A stretch of 40,312 bases of DNA from Candidatus Blautia stercorigallinarum (GTDB lineage Bacteria; Bacillota; Clostridia; Lachnospirales; Lachnospiraceae): contig DXIQ01000059.1 of NCBI GenBank assembly GCA_019112785.1, forward strand, positions 1 through 40,312. The letters run 5' to 3'. Positions 23,937-32,380 of the stretch are shown here, one piece after another. Made by a program: the position numbers and the translations under genes. The stretch's first letter is position 1. Every line of letters begins with the position of its first letter. The notes under the pieces were generated by a model. The model had not been told where the DNA came from, did not search any database, and worked only from the letters and a program-made list of their open reading frames with translations.

Positions 23937-24251
23937 ATGGCAGAAAGCATTTACTCCTGGATACAGAATCTGGCCTGCTTTTTTATCCTGGCGTCGGCAG
24001 TGATGCATTTCCTGCCGGAAAACAGCTACAAGAAATATGTACAGTTTTATATGGGTCTGCTGCTGATCCTGGTGATCCTTTCTCCTGTTTTTCATCTTAC
24101 CGGTCTGGAAGATAAGCTTCAGGGATTTGTACAGGAATTCCAGGATACCCAGACCCGGCGGGAAGAATGGCAGGAGAAAGCTAAAGACTGGGAAGATTCC
24201 TGGGAGAGCGGCGGGGAAGATGCTGTAAAGGGGCAGGAGGTGATACCGTGA
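23937..24251 (+). CDS. spoIIIAF: Stage III sporulation protein AF, short form
   Basis: Only 104 residues, against about 200 in B. subtilis. The two N-terminal membrane helices are intact (SWIQNLACFFILASAVMHFLP and YVQFYMGLLLILVILSPVF, with the family's ENSYKKYVQF link). After these only a short charged coiled tail (QEFQDTQTRREEWQEKAKDWEDSWE) remains in place of the ring-building domain. AAGGAGG lies eight bases before the ATG, and the TGA overlaps the spoIIIAG GTG, so the short length is not an obvious frameshift. Confidence 0.9.
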   Translation: MAESIYSWIQNLACFFILASAVMHFLPENSYKKYVQFYMGLLLILVILSPVFHLTGLEDKLQGFVQEFQDTQTRREEWQEKAKDWEDSWESGGEDAVKGQEVIP

Positions 24252-24727
24252 AACCTTTGGAAAAGTGGATGAAAAAGGAAAATCTGGGAGTATTGCTTTT
24301 AATAGGTCTTCTGCTGCTGGTCATTGCCCTGCCGGTGAAAAAGAATGAGAAAGAGGAACAGACAGAGAAGGAATCTGTCCAGACAAGTCAGAGTCTTTCA
24401 GAAGAGGACTGGCAGACCAGGATGGAAAACCGGCTGGTCCAGGTACTGGAGCAGGTCCAGGGAGTGGGAAAAGCGGAGGTTTTTCTCACCTGTGAGGGAA
24501 CCCAGGAAAAAGTAGTGGAAAAAGATGAGACAGAGACAGTCTATGAGCGGGATTCCAGAGGAAATCAGACTCCTTATGTATCTTCAGAGATCTATCCTAA
24601 AGTCACGGGAGTTCTGGTGGTAGCCCAGGGAGGGGACGATCCTGTAGTGATCCAGAATATTCAGGAGGCAGTTCAGGTATTATTTCAGGTGGAAGCCCAT
24701 AAAATTAAAGTAATGAAAATGAATTAG
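24248..24727 (+). CDS. spoIIIAG: Stage III sporulation protein AG
   Basis: A 159-residue single-pass protein with a hydrophobic helix at about residues 15-34 (LGVLLLIGLLLLVIALPV) and an extracytoplasmic domain with the family sequence LVQVLEQVQGVGKAEVFLTCEG and YPKVTGVLVVAQGG near the end. In B. subtilis SpoIIIAG forms a large ring in the intermembrane space, resembling type III secretion ring proteins. GTG start overlapping the spoIIIAF stop; shorter than B. subtilis (229), mainly in the linker. Confidence 0.93.
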   Translation: MKPLEKWMKKENLGVLLLIGLLLLVIALPVKKNEKEEQTEKESVQTSQSLSEEDWQTRMENRLVQVLEQVQGVGKAEVFLTCEGTQEKVVEKDETETVYERDSRGNQTPYVSSEIYPKVTGVLVVAQGGDDPVVIQNIQEAVQVLFQVEAHKIKVMKMN

Positions 24728-24739
24728 AGGAGAATGTCT

Positions 24740-25513
24740 ATGAAAAAAATCTTCAAGAAAAATCAGGTTATCATTACGGCTCTGGCTATTATGATCGCTG
24801 TAGCGGGATACATTAATTACTCAGACAATCATCTGGGAATGGACAGCGCCCTGGAAAGCCTGGGAAATGATGAGGAGGATACTGCTGCTGCCGCTTCTGA
24901 TACAGATGGTATCGTAGAAGAGATCGACAGTCTGGATTATGATCTGACAGATGAAACGGCTCTTTTAGAAGAAAACAGCCAGGCTTCCCAGGGGGATCAG
25001 GGAACAGAAGCGGATCAGGAAACAGATGCCAGTGAAACACAGAGCCAGAATGTAGAGGCTCAGGAAGGGACCGACACTGCAGATGCTTCTCAGACAGATA
25101 CCTCTCAGACAGAAACACCCGGAGAGGCAGTCCTGACCGGGGCTTCCAATTTTGCAGCTCAGGCAAAGGTCAGCAGAGAACAGGTCCGTTCCGCCAACAA
25201 GGAGACTCTTCTGGAGATCATCAATAATGAAAACTTAGGCGACGACCAGAAACAGGAAGCGGTGAACTCCATGGTGAATATGACGGATATGGCAGAGCAG
25301 GAGGAAGCTGCTGAGCTTCTTTTAGAAGCTCAGGGATTTTCCGATGTGGTAGTAAATCTTACTGGAGACAGCGCGGATGTGATCGTGCCCCAGGCTTATA
25401 TGGAAGACGCAAGCAGAGCCCAGATCGAAGACATTGTAAAGCGGAAAACCAGCGTTCCTGTGGAGAATATTGTGATCACTCCGCTGGAAGATGGAACTCA
25501 GGGAAATGAATAA
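24740..25513 (+). CDS. spoIIIAH: Stage III sporulation protein AH
   Basis: A 257-residue bitopic protein that pairs with forespore SpoIIQ to span the intermembrane gap. MKKIFKKNQVIITALAIMIAVAGYINY is the N-terminal membrane anchor. Residues about 35-130 are a disordered acidic linker rich in Asp, Glu, Thr, Ser and Gln. The C-terminal EscJ/PrgK-like domain (from KVSREQVRSANKETLLEIINN) is conserved, ending VPVENIVITPLE. I prefer the ATG at 24740, seven bases from AGAGGAG; the ATG at 24734 is only a base or two from it. Last gene of the operon; the prfC promoter follows directly. Confidence 0.94.
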   Translation: MKKIFKKNQVIITALAIMIAVAGYINYSDNHLGMDSALESLGNDEEDTAAAASDTDGIVEEIDSLDYDLTDETALLEENSQASQGDQGTEADQETDASETQSQNVEAQEGTDTADASQTDTSQTETPGEAVLTGASNFAAQAKVSREQVRSANKETLLEIINNENLGDDQKQEAVNSMVNMTDMAEQEEAAELLLEAQGFSDVVVNLTGDSADVIVPQAYMEDASRAQIEDIVKRKTSVPVENIVITPLEDGTQGNE

Positions 25514-25520
25514 AAGCCCC

Positions 25521-25549
25521 TTGACACCGGGAAATGGGTATACTACAAT
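25521..25549 (+). promoter_or_regulatory. Sigma-A promoter of prfC
   Basis: TTGACA (25521-25526), a 17-base spacer and TACAAT (25544-25549). It starts 8 bp after the spoIIIAH stop and ends 59 bp before the prfC start, separating vegetative prfC from the sporulation operon. No clear terminator was seen in between. Confidence 0.82.
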
Positions 25550-25608
25550 AGCGTCAGTGTGCAATTTTGGAGAAAGATCACCTTTAATATAGAGAAGGAG
25601 GGCCAAAC

Positions 25609-27201
25609 GTGGCTGACTATACCAAAGAAATATCAAAAAGACGTACATTTGCAATCATCTCCCATCCGGATGCCGGAAAGACCACTTTGACGGAGAAATT
25701 CCTCCTTTACGGAGGGGCCATTAATCTGGCTGGAAGCGTGAAAGGAAAGGCAACTGCCCGTCACGCAGTTTCCGACTGGATGGAGATTGAAAAGGAGAGA
25801 GGTATTTCCGTAACTTCCTCCGTGCTGCAGTTTAACTATGACGGTTACTGCATAAACATATTGGATACTCCGGGACATCAGGACTTCTCAGAGGACACCT
25901 ACCGTACCCTTATGGCGGCGGACTCTGCGGTAATGGTCATTGATGCTTCCAAAGGTGTGGAGGCCCAGACAAGGAAACTTTTTAAAGTGTGCGCCATGCG
26001 GCATATCCCTATCTTTACCTTTATCAATAAGATGGACCGGGATGCCAACGACACCTTTGACCTGTTAGACGATATTGAAAAAGAGCTGGGGATTCCAACC
26101 TGCCCCATTAACTGGCCTATCGGATCCGGAAAGAAATTCCGGGGAGTATATGACCGGGAGACCAGAAAGGTACTGACCTTTTCCGATACCATGAAAGGAA
26201 CCAGGGAAGGCATTGAAGAAGAAATAGGCATTGAAGAAGAACGGCTGGATCAGGTCATTGATCCCGATCAGAAAGAACAGCTTTTAGAGGAGATCGAGCT
26301 TTTAGACGGAGCCAGTGCGGAATTTGATCAGGAAAAGGTAGACAAAGGAGAGCTGTCTCCGGTGTTCTTCGGTTCTGCCCTTACCAATTTTGGTGTGGAG
26401 ACTTTTTTGAAGCATTTCCTGAAAATGACTTCTTCTCCTCTGCCAAGAATGTCTGATGAGGGAGAGATCGATCCCATGGATCCGGATTTTTCCGCCTTCG
26501 TCTTCAAGATCCAGGCCAATATGAACAAAAATCACAGAGACAGGATCGCCTTTATGCGGATCTGCTCCGGAAAGTTTGAGGCTTCCGCAGAGGTTTATCA
26601 TGTCCAGGGCAATAAGAAGATGCGGCTTTCTCAGCCTCAGCAGATGATGGCCCAGGACCGTCATGTGGTAAATGAAGCTTACGCAGGCGATATCATCGGT
26701 GTGTTCGATCCGGGCATTTTTTCTATCGGGGATACGGTCTGCGCTCCGGGAAGAAAGATCCGGTATGAGGGGATCCCTACCTTTGCGCCGGAACATTTTG
26801 CCAGAGTAAGACTTCTGGACAGCATGAAGAGAAAACAGTTTGTAAAAGGCATTAACCAGATCGCTCAGGAAGGTGCCATCCAGATCTTCCAGGAGATCAT
26901 GGGCGGTATGGAAGAGATCATCGTAGGAGTGGTAGGCGTGCTCCAGTTCGATGTGCTGAAATACCGTCTGGAAAATGAGTACAATGTGGATATCCGTCTG
27001 GAGTCTCTGCCTTACGAGCATATCCGGTGGATCGAAAATAAAGAAGAGGTAGATGTGAAAAAACTGACCGGTACCTCCGATATGAAGAAGGTTATGGACT
27101 TAAAGGGCAATCCGCTGCTGCTGTTTATCAACAGCTGGAGTATCGGCATGACCCTGGACAGAAATGAAGGTTTAAAACTTGCGGAATTTTCCAAAAACTG
27201 A
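25609..27201 (+). CDS. prfC: Peptide chain release factor 3
   Basis: RF3 is a GTPase that removes RF1/RF2 from the ribosome after termination. The 530-residue length is standard. G-domain motifs are AIISHPDAGKTTLTEKFLLYGGAI (only part is diagnostic: HPDAGKTT), RGISVTSSVLQF, ILDTPGHQDFSEDTYR and FINKMDRD. The RF3-specific NWPIGSGKKFRGVYDR and LQFDVLKYRLENEYNVD are present. Start is GTG with AAGGAGGG upstream. It has its own promoter and is followed by a perfect terminator, so it is monocistronic. Confidence 0.97.
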   Translation: MADYTKEISKRRTFAIISHPDAGKTTLTEKFLLYGGAINLAGSVKGKATARHAVSDWMEIEKERGISVTSSVLQFNYDGYCINILDTPGHQDFSEDTYRTLMAADSAVMVIDASKGVEAQTRKLFKVCAMRHIPIFTFINKMDRDANDTFDLLDDIEKELGIPTCPINWPIGSGKKFRGVYDRETRKVLTFSDTMKGTREGIEEEIGIEEERLDQVIDPDQKEQLLEEIELLDGASAEFDQEKVDKGELSPVFFGSALTNFGVETFLKHFLKMTSSPLPRMSDEGEIDPMDPDFSAFVFKIQANMNKNHRDRIAFMRICSGKFEASAEVYHVQGNKKMRLSQPQQMMAQDRHVVNEAYAGDIIGVFDPGIFSIGDTVCAPGRKIRYEGIPTFAPEHFARVRLLDSMKRKQFVKGINQIAQEGAIQIFQEIMGGMEEIIVGVVGVLQFDVLKYRLENEYNVDIRLESLPYEHIRWIENKEEVDVKKLTGTSDMKKVMDLKGNPLLLFINSWSIGMTLDRNEGLKLAEFSKN

Positions 27202-27212
27202 AAACAGGAAGG

Positions 27213-27251
27213 AAAAGCGGTTTTTTGCGGGAAAAGCAAAAAACCGCTTTT
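27213..27251 (+). terminator. Perfect intrinsic terminator after prfC
   Basis: AAAAGCGGTTTTTTGC (27213-27228) pairs exactly over 16 bp with GCAAAAAACCGCTTTT (27236-27251) around a seven-base loop. A/T tracts flank both sides, so it could work in both directions. Confidence 0.93.
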
Positions 27252-27270
27252 AATTTCATAGGGCTTTTGG

Positions 27271-27276
27271 TATAAT
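27271..27276 (+). promoter_or_regulatory. Likely -10 element for the Asp23/Gls24 gene
   Basis: Consensus TATAAT sits 36 bp before the start codon. The corresponding -35 (TTTTAA at 27248) is poor and overlaps the terminator, so the promoter may need an activator or be weak. Confidence 0.5.
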
Positions 27277-27280
27277 AAAA

Positions 27281-27298
27281 AACAGGATATTTCCTGTT
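27281..27298. promoter_or_regulatory. Operator-like palindrome at the Asp23/Gls24 start site
   Basis: AACAGGA-TATT-TCCTGTT is a perfect 7-bp inverted repeat 5 bp downstream of the -10 and just before the ribosome binding site. The position suits a repressor, or a small mRNA hairpin abutting the SD. Confidence 0.6.
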
Positions 27299-27311
27299 AG
27301 GAGGTAAAATT

Positions 27312-27692
27312 ATGGCGGAAGACAGAAACGTATATAAGATCCATGACAACGGCTCTCTGGGGGAAGTACAGATCGCAGATGAAGTGGTGGCTATTATTGC
27401 CGGACTGGCAGCTACAGAAGTAGAGGGCGTGGATTCCATGGCTGGAAATATTACCAACGAACTGGTAGGCAAGCTGGGTATGAAGAACCTTTCCAAAGGC
27501 GTGAAGGTAGATGTGCTGGAGAATGTGGTATGTGTGGATCTGGCTTTAAATATTAAATACGGATACAACATTCTGGAGACCAGCAAGACTGTCCAGGAGA
27601 GAGTGAAAGCAGCGATCGAGAACATGACAGGACTGACAGTTTCTGATGTAAATGTGCGTATTGCCAGCGTGGAGATCGAAAAGACAAAATAG
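27312..27692 (+). CDS. Asp23/Gls24 family envelope stress protein
   Basis: A 126-residue Asp23 (DUF322) family protein. The family core is clear: GEVQIADEVVAIIAGLAATEVEGVDSM, then VKVDVLENVVCVDLALNIKYG and VQERVKAAIENMTGLTVSDVNVRI. In staphylococci Asp23 is a membrane-associated cell-wall-stress protein; in clostridia a homologue before nusB is common and its function is unsettled. TAGGAGGT precedes the ATG. A palindrome lies at the probable transcription start and a terminator separates it from nusB. Confidence 0.93.
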   Translation: MAEDRNVYKIHDNGSLGEVQIADEVVAIIAGLAATEVEGVDSMAGNITNELVGKLGMKNLSKGVKVDVLENVVCVDLALNIKYGYNILETSKTVQERVKAAIENMTGLTVSDVNVRIASVEIEKTK

Positions 27693-27743
27693 TAAGTTGA
27701 AAAAAGTTCATTGACAAGTAAACATCTAAAAGAGCAGAGAGGT

Positions 27744-27776
27744 AAGGTGTCTTTTTTAGAGACACCTTTTCTTTTT
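27744..27776 (+). terminator. Intrinsic terminator/attenuator upstream of nusB
   Basis: AAGGTGTCT (27744-27752) pairs exactly with AGACACCTT (27760-27768) around TTTTTAG, followed by TTCTTTTT. It ends 12 bp before the nusB ATG, leaving no room for another promoter, so nusB expression must read through it. Confidence 0.85.
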
Positions 27777-27788
27777 AAGGAGGAAACC

Positions 27789-28196
27789 ATGGGAAGAAGA
27801 GAGATGAGAGAACATATCTTTAAGCTCCTTTTTTTAAGAGAGTTTAATGAAGCGGCGGATATGCCGGAACAGATGAAACTGTACTTTGACAATATGGAGG
27901 AGCTTGCACCTACAGAACAGGCCTATATGGAAGATAAATATAATAAGATCCAGGAACATCTGGAAGAGATCGACCAGCTGTTAAATGAAAAATCCACCGG
28001 CTGGAAGACAAAAAGAATGGGCAGGGTGGATCTGAATATCCTTCGTCTGGCTGTTTATGAAATGAAATATGATGAAGATGTTCCGGTGAAAGTGGCTATT
28101 AATGAAGCTGTGGAGATCGGCAAGACCTTCGGAGGAGAGGATTCTGCTTCGTTTATTAACGGGATCCTGGGAAAAGTGGCAAGAGAGGCTTTATGA
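27789..28196 (+). CDS. nusB: Transcription antitermination factor NusB
   Basis: NusB (135 residues) binds boxA with NusE/S10 in rRNA antitermination complexes. The N-terminal GRREMREHIFKLLFLREFN and the C-terminal RVDLNILRLAVYEMKYDEDVPVKVAINEAVEIGKTFGGEDSASFINGILG pattern are typical of NusB (core: VAINEAVEIGKTF). Start is the ATG at 27789 with AAGGAGG upstream; the open frame continues upstream to 27711 but runs through the terminator. The stop overlaps the xseA ATG (ATGA). Confidence 0.95.
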   Translation: MGRREMREHIFKLLFLREFNEAADMPEQMKLYFDNMEELAPTEQAYMEDKYNKIQEHLEEIDQLLNEKSTGWKTKRMGRVDLNILRLAVYEMKYDEDVPVKVAINEAVEIGKTFGGEDSASFINGILGKVAREAL

Positions 28197-29425
28197 ACAG
28201 CATTTATTCTGTAGGTCAGGTAAACGCCTACATTAAAAATATGTTTAACCAGGACTTTATGCTGAACCGGATCTATGTGAAAGGGGAAGTGTCCAACTGT
28301 AAATATCACACTTCAGGGCATATTTATTTTTCCCTGAAAGATGAGAGCGGGACTATTGCCTGTGTCATGTTTGCCGGCCAGAGAAAAGGTCTGGCTTTTC
28401 CTATGAAAAACGGAGACCGGGTGGTGGCAGGGGGAAGTATCAGCGTCTATGAAAGAGACGGAAAGTACCAGCTTTACGCCCGGGAGATCACTCTGGAAGG
28501 AGCAGGACTTCTCTATGAGCGCTTTCTGGCTCTGAAAAAAGAACTGGAAGAAATGGGCATGTTTGCCCAGGAATATAAACGTCCTATCCCAAAATATGCA
28601 GGAAAGATCGGGGTGGTCACTGCGCCTACCGGCGCGGCTATCCAGGATATCCGGAATATTGCCGGGAGGCGGAATCCCTATGTACAGCTGATCCTTTACC
28701 CGGCCCTTGTCCAGGGAGACGGAGCTGTCCAGAGCATTGTAAAGGGGATCCGGACCTTGGACAGACTGGGGGTAGATGTTATAATTGTAGGCAGAGGCGG
28801 AGGTTCCATCGAAGATCTCTGGGCCTTCAACGAAGAGGCGGTAGCCCGGGCTATTTTTGAGTGCACAACGCCGGTGATCTCTGCAGTAGGGCACGAGACA
28901 GATACTACTATTGCAGATTATGTGGCGGATCTGCGGGCGCCTACCCCTTCCGGCGCGGCGGAGCTGGCAGTGGCGGATATCCGGACCTTTTTTGATACTC
29001 TGGGAAATTACCGGCAGAAAATGGACCGGGCCATGGAAAACCGGCTGCTGCTTTTGCGGCAGGATCTGAGAAATTACCAGATCCGGCTCAGACACGGAAG
29101 CCCCGGTTACAGGATCCAGGAAATGCGGACCCATCTGATGGACTGTGAGGGAAAGCTGGAAAGCTCTATGAAAAATCAGATCTATCTGGCAAGACAGAGG
29201 CTGAATATTTATATTGAGCGGATGAAAGGCCTGTCTCCTCTTGATAAGCTGAATCAGGGCTTTTCCTATGTGGAGGATAAACAGGGTCATGGAGTTACCA
29301 GCATTTCTCAGGCTGAGATCGGGGACAGACTGCTGATCCGTGTTACAGACGGAACACTGGAAACAGAAGTAAAGAGCAAAAAAAGAGAAGAGAGGAACAC
29401 AGGAAATGGACCGGACAGAAAATAA
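28193..29425 (+). CDS. xseA: Exodeoxyribonuclease VII large subunit
   Basis: Catalytic subunit of ExoVII, which degrades single-stranded DNA from both ends. The 410-residue protein has the N-terminal OB fold (VGQVNAYIKNMF, VKGEVSNCKYHTSGHIYFSLKDE) and the central catalytic block: IGVVTAPTGAAIQDI, YPALVQGDGA, IIVGRGGGSIEDLWAFNEE and SAVGHETDTTIADYVADLRA-PTPS. The C-terminal coiled coil and short LDKLNQGFSYV segment follow. It overlaps nusB by 4 bp and xseB by 20 bp. Confidence 0.96.
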   Translation: MNSIYSVGQVNAYIKNMFNQDFMLNRIYVKGEVSNCKYHTSGHIYFSLKDESGTIACVMFAGQRKGLAFPMKNGDRVVAGGSISVYERDGKYQLYAREITLEGAGLLYERFLALKKELEEMGMFAQEYKRPIPKYAGKIGVVTAPTGAAIQDIRNIAGRRNPYVQLILYPALVQGDGAVQSIVKGIRTLDRLGVDVIIVGRGGGSIEDLWAFNEEAVARAIFECTTPVISAVGHETDTTIADYVADLRAPTPSGAAELAVADIRTFFDTLGNYRQKMDRAMENRLLLLRQDLRNYQIRLRHGSPGYRIQEMRTHLMDCEGKLESSMKNQIYLARQRLNIYIERMKGLSPLDKLNQGFSYVEDKQGHGVTSISQAEIGDRLLIRVTDGTLETEVKSKKREERNTGNGPDRK

Positions 29426-29630
29426 CGGGCAGGAGACTACCATTGAAGAATCCTTAAAGGAGCTGGACGGCATTGTGGAAAAGCTGGAGAGCAGGGATAT
29501 TTCGCTGGAAGAATCCTTTGCCATGTATCAGAAAGGCATGGAACTTTTAAAACAGTGCAGTAAAAAGATCGATACTGTTGAGAAAAGAATGTTGAAAGTA
29601 AATGAAGATGGTGAACTAAGTGAATTTTAA
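29406..29630 (+). CDS. xseB: Exodeoxyribonuclease VII small subunit
   Basis: A 74-residue helical protein that binds the XseA coiled coil. The pattern SLKELDGIVEKLESRDISLEES and MYQKGMELLKQCSKKIDTVEKRM is the XseB signature. It overlaps both neighbours: 20 bp with xseA upstream and 11 bp with the ispA GTG downstream, so all three are translationally coupled. Confidence 0.95.
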   Translation: MDRTENNGQETTIEESLKELDGIVEKLESRDISLEESFAMYQKGMELLKQCSKKIDTVEKRMLKVNEDGELSEF

Positions 29631-30510
29631 AGAAGAATTAGAAAAGAGGACCCATCGGGCAGAGCAGGTGATCCAAAAATATCTTCCGGCAGAAGAGGGG
29701 TTTTCTGAAAATCTCATAAAGGCCATGAACTATAGTATGGAAGCCGGAGGAAAGAGGCTGAGGCCTATTTTCCTGGGAGAGATGTATCACATCTGCGGCG
29801 GACAGGGAGAACTGGCGGAGCCTTTTATGGCAGCTATTGAGATGATCCATACCCATTCCCTGATCCATGACGATCTTCCGGCGATTGATAATGATGAATA
29901 CCGCCGGGGGAAAAAGACTACCCATGTAGTGTTTGGCGAATCAGCAGCCATACTTGCCGGTGACGCTTTGCTGAACTATGCGTATGAAACAGCTCTGAAA
30001 GGTTTTTCCCTGGCAAAAGATCACCGGGAAACGGAACGGACTGCCAGAGCTCTTCAGATCCTGGCAGAAAAGACCGGGATACATGGAATGCTGGGCGGAC
30101 AGAGCGTAGATGTGGAAAACGACGGCAGACCCCTTAAAAAGGAACTGCTGGATTATATATATGTAAATAAAACCTCGGCTCTCATAGAAGCTTCTCTTAT
30201 GGCAGGCGCTGCTTTAGCAGGGGCAGAAGAGCTGAAGGATATCGAGACCATAGGCAGATATATCGGCCTGGCTTTCCAGATCCAGGATGATATCCTGGAT
30301 GTGACAGGCAGCCAGGAAGAGCTGGGAAAGCCGGTGGGAAGCGATGAGAAAAATCACAAGACAACTTATGTTACGCTGGAAGGAATGGAAAAAGCGGGAC
30401 AGGAGGTAGAGAGACTTACAGGGGAAGCTCTGGAACTTCTCTCGGGCCTTCCCGGGGACAGGGAATTCCTGAGGGAACTGTTCCTTTCCCTTTGTACCCG
30501 CAGAAAATAG
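29620..30510 (+). CDS. ispA: Polyprenyl (farnesyl/geranyl) diphosphate synthase
   Basis: A 296-residue trans-isoprenyl diphosphate synthase condensing IPP with DMAPP/GPP. The first Asp-rich motif is HDDLPAIDND, the second FQIQDDILDVTG; GGKRLRP is also conserved. The residues before the first motif (HTHSLIHDD) have no bulky Tyr/Phe at -5, but final chain length is not certain from that. GTG start inside the end of xseB; dxs follows after 13 bp, linking it with MEP-pathway supply. Confidence 0.95.
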   Translation: MNFKEELEKRTHRAEQVIQKYLPAEEGFSENLIKAMNYSMEAGGKRLRPIFLGEMYHICGGQGELAEPFMAAIEMIHTHSLIHDDLPAIDNDEYRRGKKTTHVVFGESAAILAGDALLNYAYETALKGFSLAKDHRETERTARALQILAEKTGIHGMLGGQSVDVENDGRPLKKELLDYIYVNKTSALIEASLMAGAALAGAEELKDIETIGRYIGLAFQIQDDILDVTGSQEELGKPVGSDEKNHKTTYVTLEGMEKAGQEVERLTGEALELLSGLPGDREFLRELFLSLCTRRK

Positions 30511-30523
30511 AGGTGCATAGCGG

Positions 30524-32380
30524 ATGCTGTTAGATGAGATCAAGAAAGAAAACGATATAAAGAATATCCCTGTGGAAGAGCTTCCCCAGCTGGCAGGGGA
30601 GATCCGGACCTTTCTTCTGGAACATTTAAGCAGGACCGGCGGACATCTGGCCTCCAATCTGGGAGCGGTAGAACTGACTATGGCCCTTCACTATGTGTTC
30701 CAGCTTCCTGAAGATAAGATCATCTGGGATGTGGGCCATCAGTCCTACACCCATAAGATCCTTACCGGAAGGAAAGAGGGTTTTGACCATCTCCGTATGC
30801 TGGGAGGAATGAGCGGTTTCCCAAAAAGGAGCGAAAGTCCCTGTGACTCTTTTGACACAGGCCACAGCTCCACTTCCATCTCTGCGGGAATGGGATATGT
30901 GTGCGCCAGAGAACTGAATAAAGAAAATTATCAGGTGATCTCTGTTATCGGAGACGGAGCTCTGACAGGAGGCATGGCTTATGAGGCCCTGAATAATGCC
31001 TCTCAGCTGAAATCCAATTTTATCATTGTGCTTAATGACAACGAAATGTCCATTTCAAAAAATGTGGGAGGAATTTCCAGCTATCTGGGAAATCTGCGGA
31101 CAGCAGACAGCTATAATGATCTGAAAACAGGAGTGAAAAAGGGACTGAATAAAATTCCCGGCATTGGCCCTGCAACGGTGAAAAAGATCCATAAAGCCAA
31201 AGACAGTATGAAACGTCTGATCATCCCGGGAATGTTTTTTGAAGATATGGGCATTACCTATCTGGGACCGGTAAACGGCCACGACTGCGGCAGGATGATC
31301 CAGGTCTTTCAGGAAGCCAGACGGATCCAGGGACCGGTGCTGGTCCATGTAAAAACGGAAAAGGGCAGAGGCTATGAGCCGGCAATGCGCCATCCGGCCA
31401 GATTTCATGGCACAGCGGCTTTTGACCTGGAACACGGGATCCCTTTAAATAACCATGGAAAGGCCAATTATACGGATATTTTTTCCACAGTGATGCGGAA
31501 GTTCGGAGACAGGGAAGAAAAGGTAGTGGCCATTACGGCGGCCATGCCTGACGGGACCGGACTGAAAAGATTCCGGAACATGTTCCCGGACCGGTTCTTT
31601 GATGTTGGGATCGCTGAAGAACATGCAGTGACCTTTGCGGCAGGGCTTGCCCTGGGAGGAATGATCCCTGTGGTGGCCGTATATTCTTCTTTTCTTCAGA
31701 GAGCCATTGACCAGATCATTGAAGACGTATGTATCCAGAACCTCCATGTGATCTTTGCCGTGGACCGGGCAGGACTGGTAGGCAGCGACGGGGAAACCCA
31801 CCAGGGCTGCTTTGACCTGACATATCTGTCTATGATCCCTAATATGACAGTGATGGCGCCGAAAAATAAATGGGAGCTTTCGGACATGCTGAAGTTCGCG
31901 GTAAAAAACCAGGGGCCTATAGCCATCCGGTATCCAAAGGGAGAGGCTTATGACGGTCTGGAAGAATTCCGGGCGCCTGTTGTCCTTGGACGCAGCGAGA
32001 TCCTCTTTGAAGGAGAAAAAACCGCTCTTTTCCCTGTGGGAAGTATGGTAAAGACCGGAGAAGCGGTATACCGGATGCTGAAAGAGGAAGGAGAAGCCCC
32101 TACCCTGATCAATGCCAGATTTGTAAAGCCTCTGGATGAGAAGATGCTGGACCGGCTGGCAGAAAACCATGACCTTCTGGTGACAATAGAAGAAAATGTG
32201 AAGTCAGGCGGCTTCGGCATGGCTGTGGCAGATTATATGAGAAGAAAACATCCCCAGGTACGGGTGCTTATTTTCGCAGTGCCGGATCAGTTCATAGAAC
32301 ACGGAAATCCGGAAAAACTTAAAGAAAAACTGGGTCTGGACCCGGTATCTATTTACGAAAAGATCAAGGAGGCCAGATAA
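30524..32380 (+). CDS. dxs: 1-deoxy-D-xylulose-5-phosphate synthase
   Basis: Thiamine-diphosphate enzyme that condenses pyruvate and glyceraldehyde-3-phosphate, first step of the MEP isoprenoid pathway. The 618-residue length is normal. Motifs: HLASNLGAVELT, WDVGHQSYTHKILTGR, the TPP motif GDGALTGGMAYEALNN, DVGIAEEHAVTFAAGLA with the catalytic Glu, and DRAGLVGSDGETHQG. The ATG follows AGAGGTG. tlyA begins at the base after its stop codon. Confidence 0.97.
   Translation: MLLDEIKKENDIKNIPVEELPQLAGEIRTFLLEHLSRTGGHLASNLGAVELTMALHYVFQLPEDKIIWDVGHQSYTHKILTGRKEGFDHLRMLGGMSGFPKRSESPCDSFDTGHSSTSISAGMGYVCARELNKENYQVISVIGDGALTGGMAYEALNNASQLKSNFIIVLNDNEMSISKNVGGISSYLGNLRTADSYNDLKTGVKKGLNKIPGIGPATVKKIHKAKDSMKRLIIPGMFFEDMGITYLGPVNGHDCGRMIQVFQEARRIQGPVLVHVKTEKGRGYEPAMRHPARFHGTAAFDLEHGIPLNNHGKANYTDIFSTVMRKFGDREEKVVAITAAMPDGTGLKRFRNMFPDRFFDVGIAEEHAVTFAAGLALGGMIPVVAVYSSFLQRAIDQIIEDVCIQNLHVIFAVDRAGLVGSDGETHQGCFDLTYLSMIPNMTVMAPKNKWELSDMLKFAVKNQGPIAIRYPKGEAYDGLEEFRAPVVLGRSEILFEGEKTALFPVGSMVKTGEAVYRMLKEEGEAPTLINARFVKPLDEKMLDRLAENHDLLVTIEENVKSGGFGMAVADYMRRKHPQVRVLIFAVPDQFIEHGNPEKLKEKLGLDPVSIYEKIKEAR

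Noticed and set aside
28313..29524. 403-codon minus-strand frame opposite xseA
   Set aside because: Antisense shadow of a well-supported gene with no recognisable domain.
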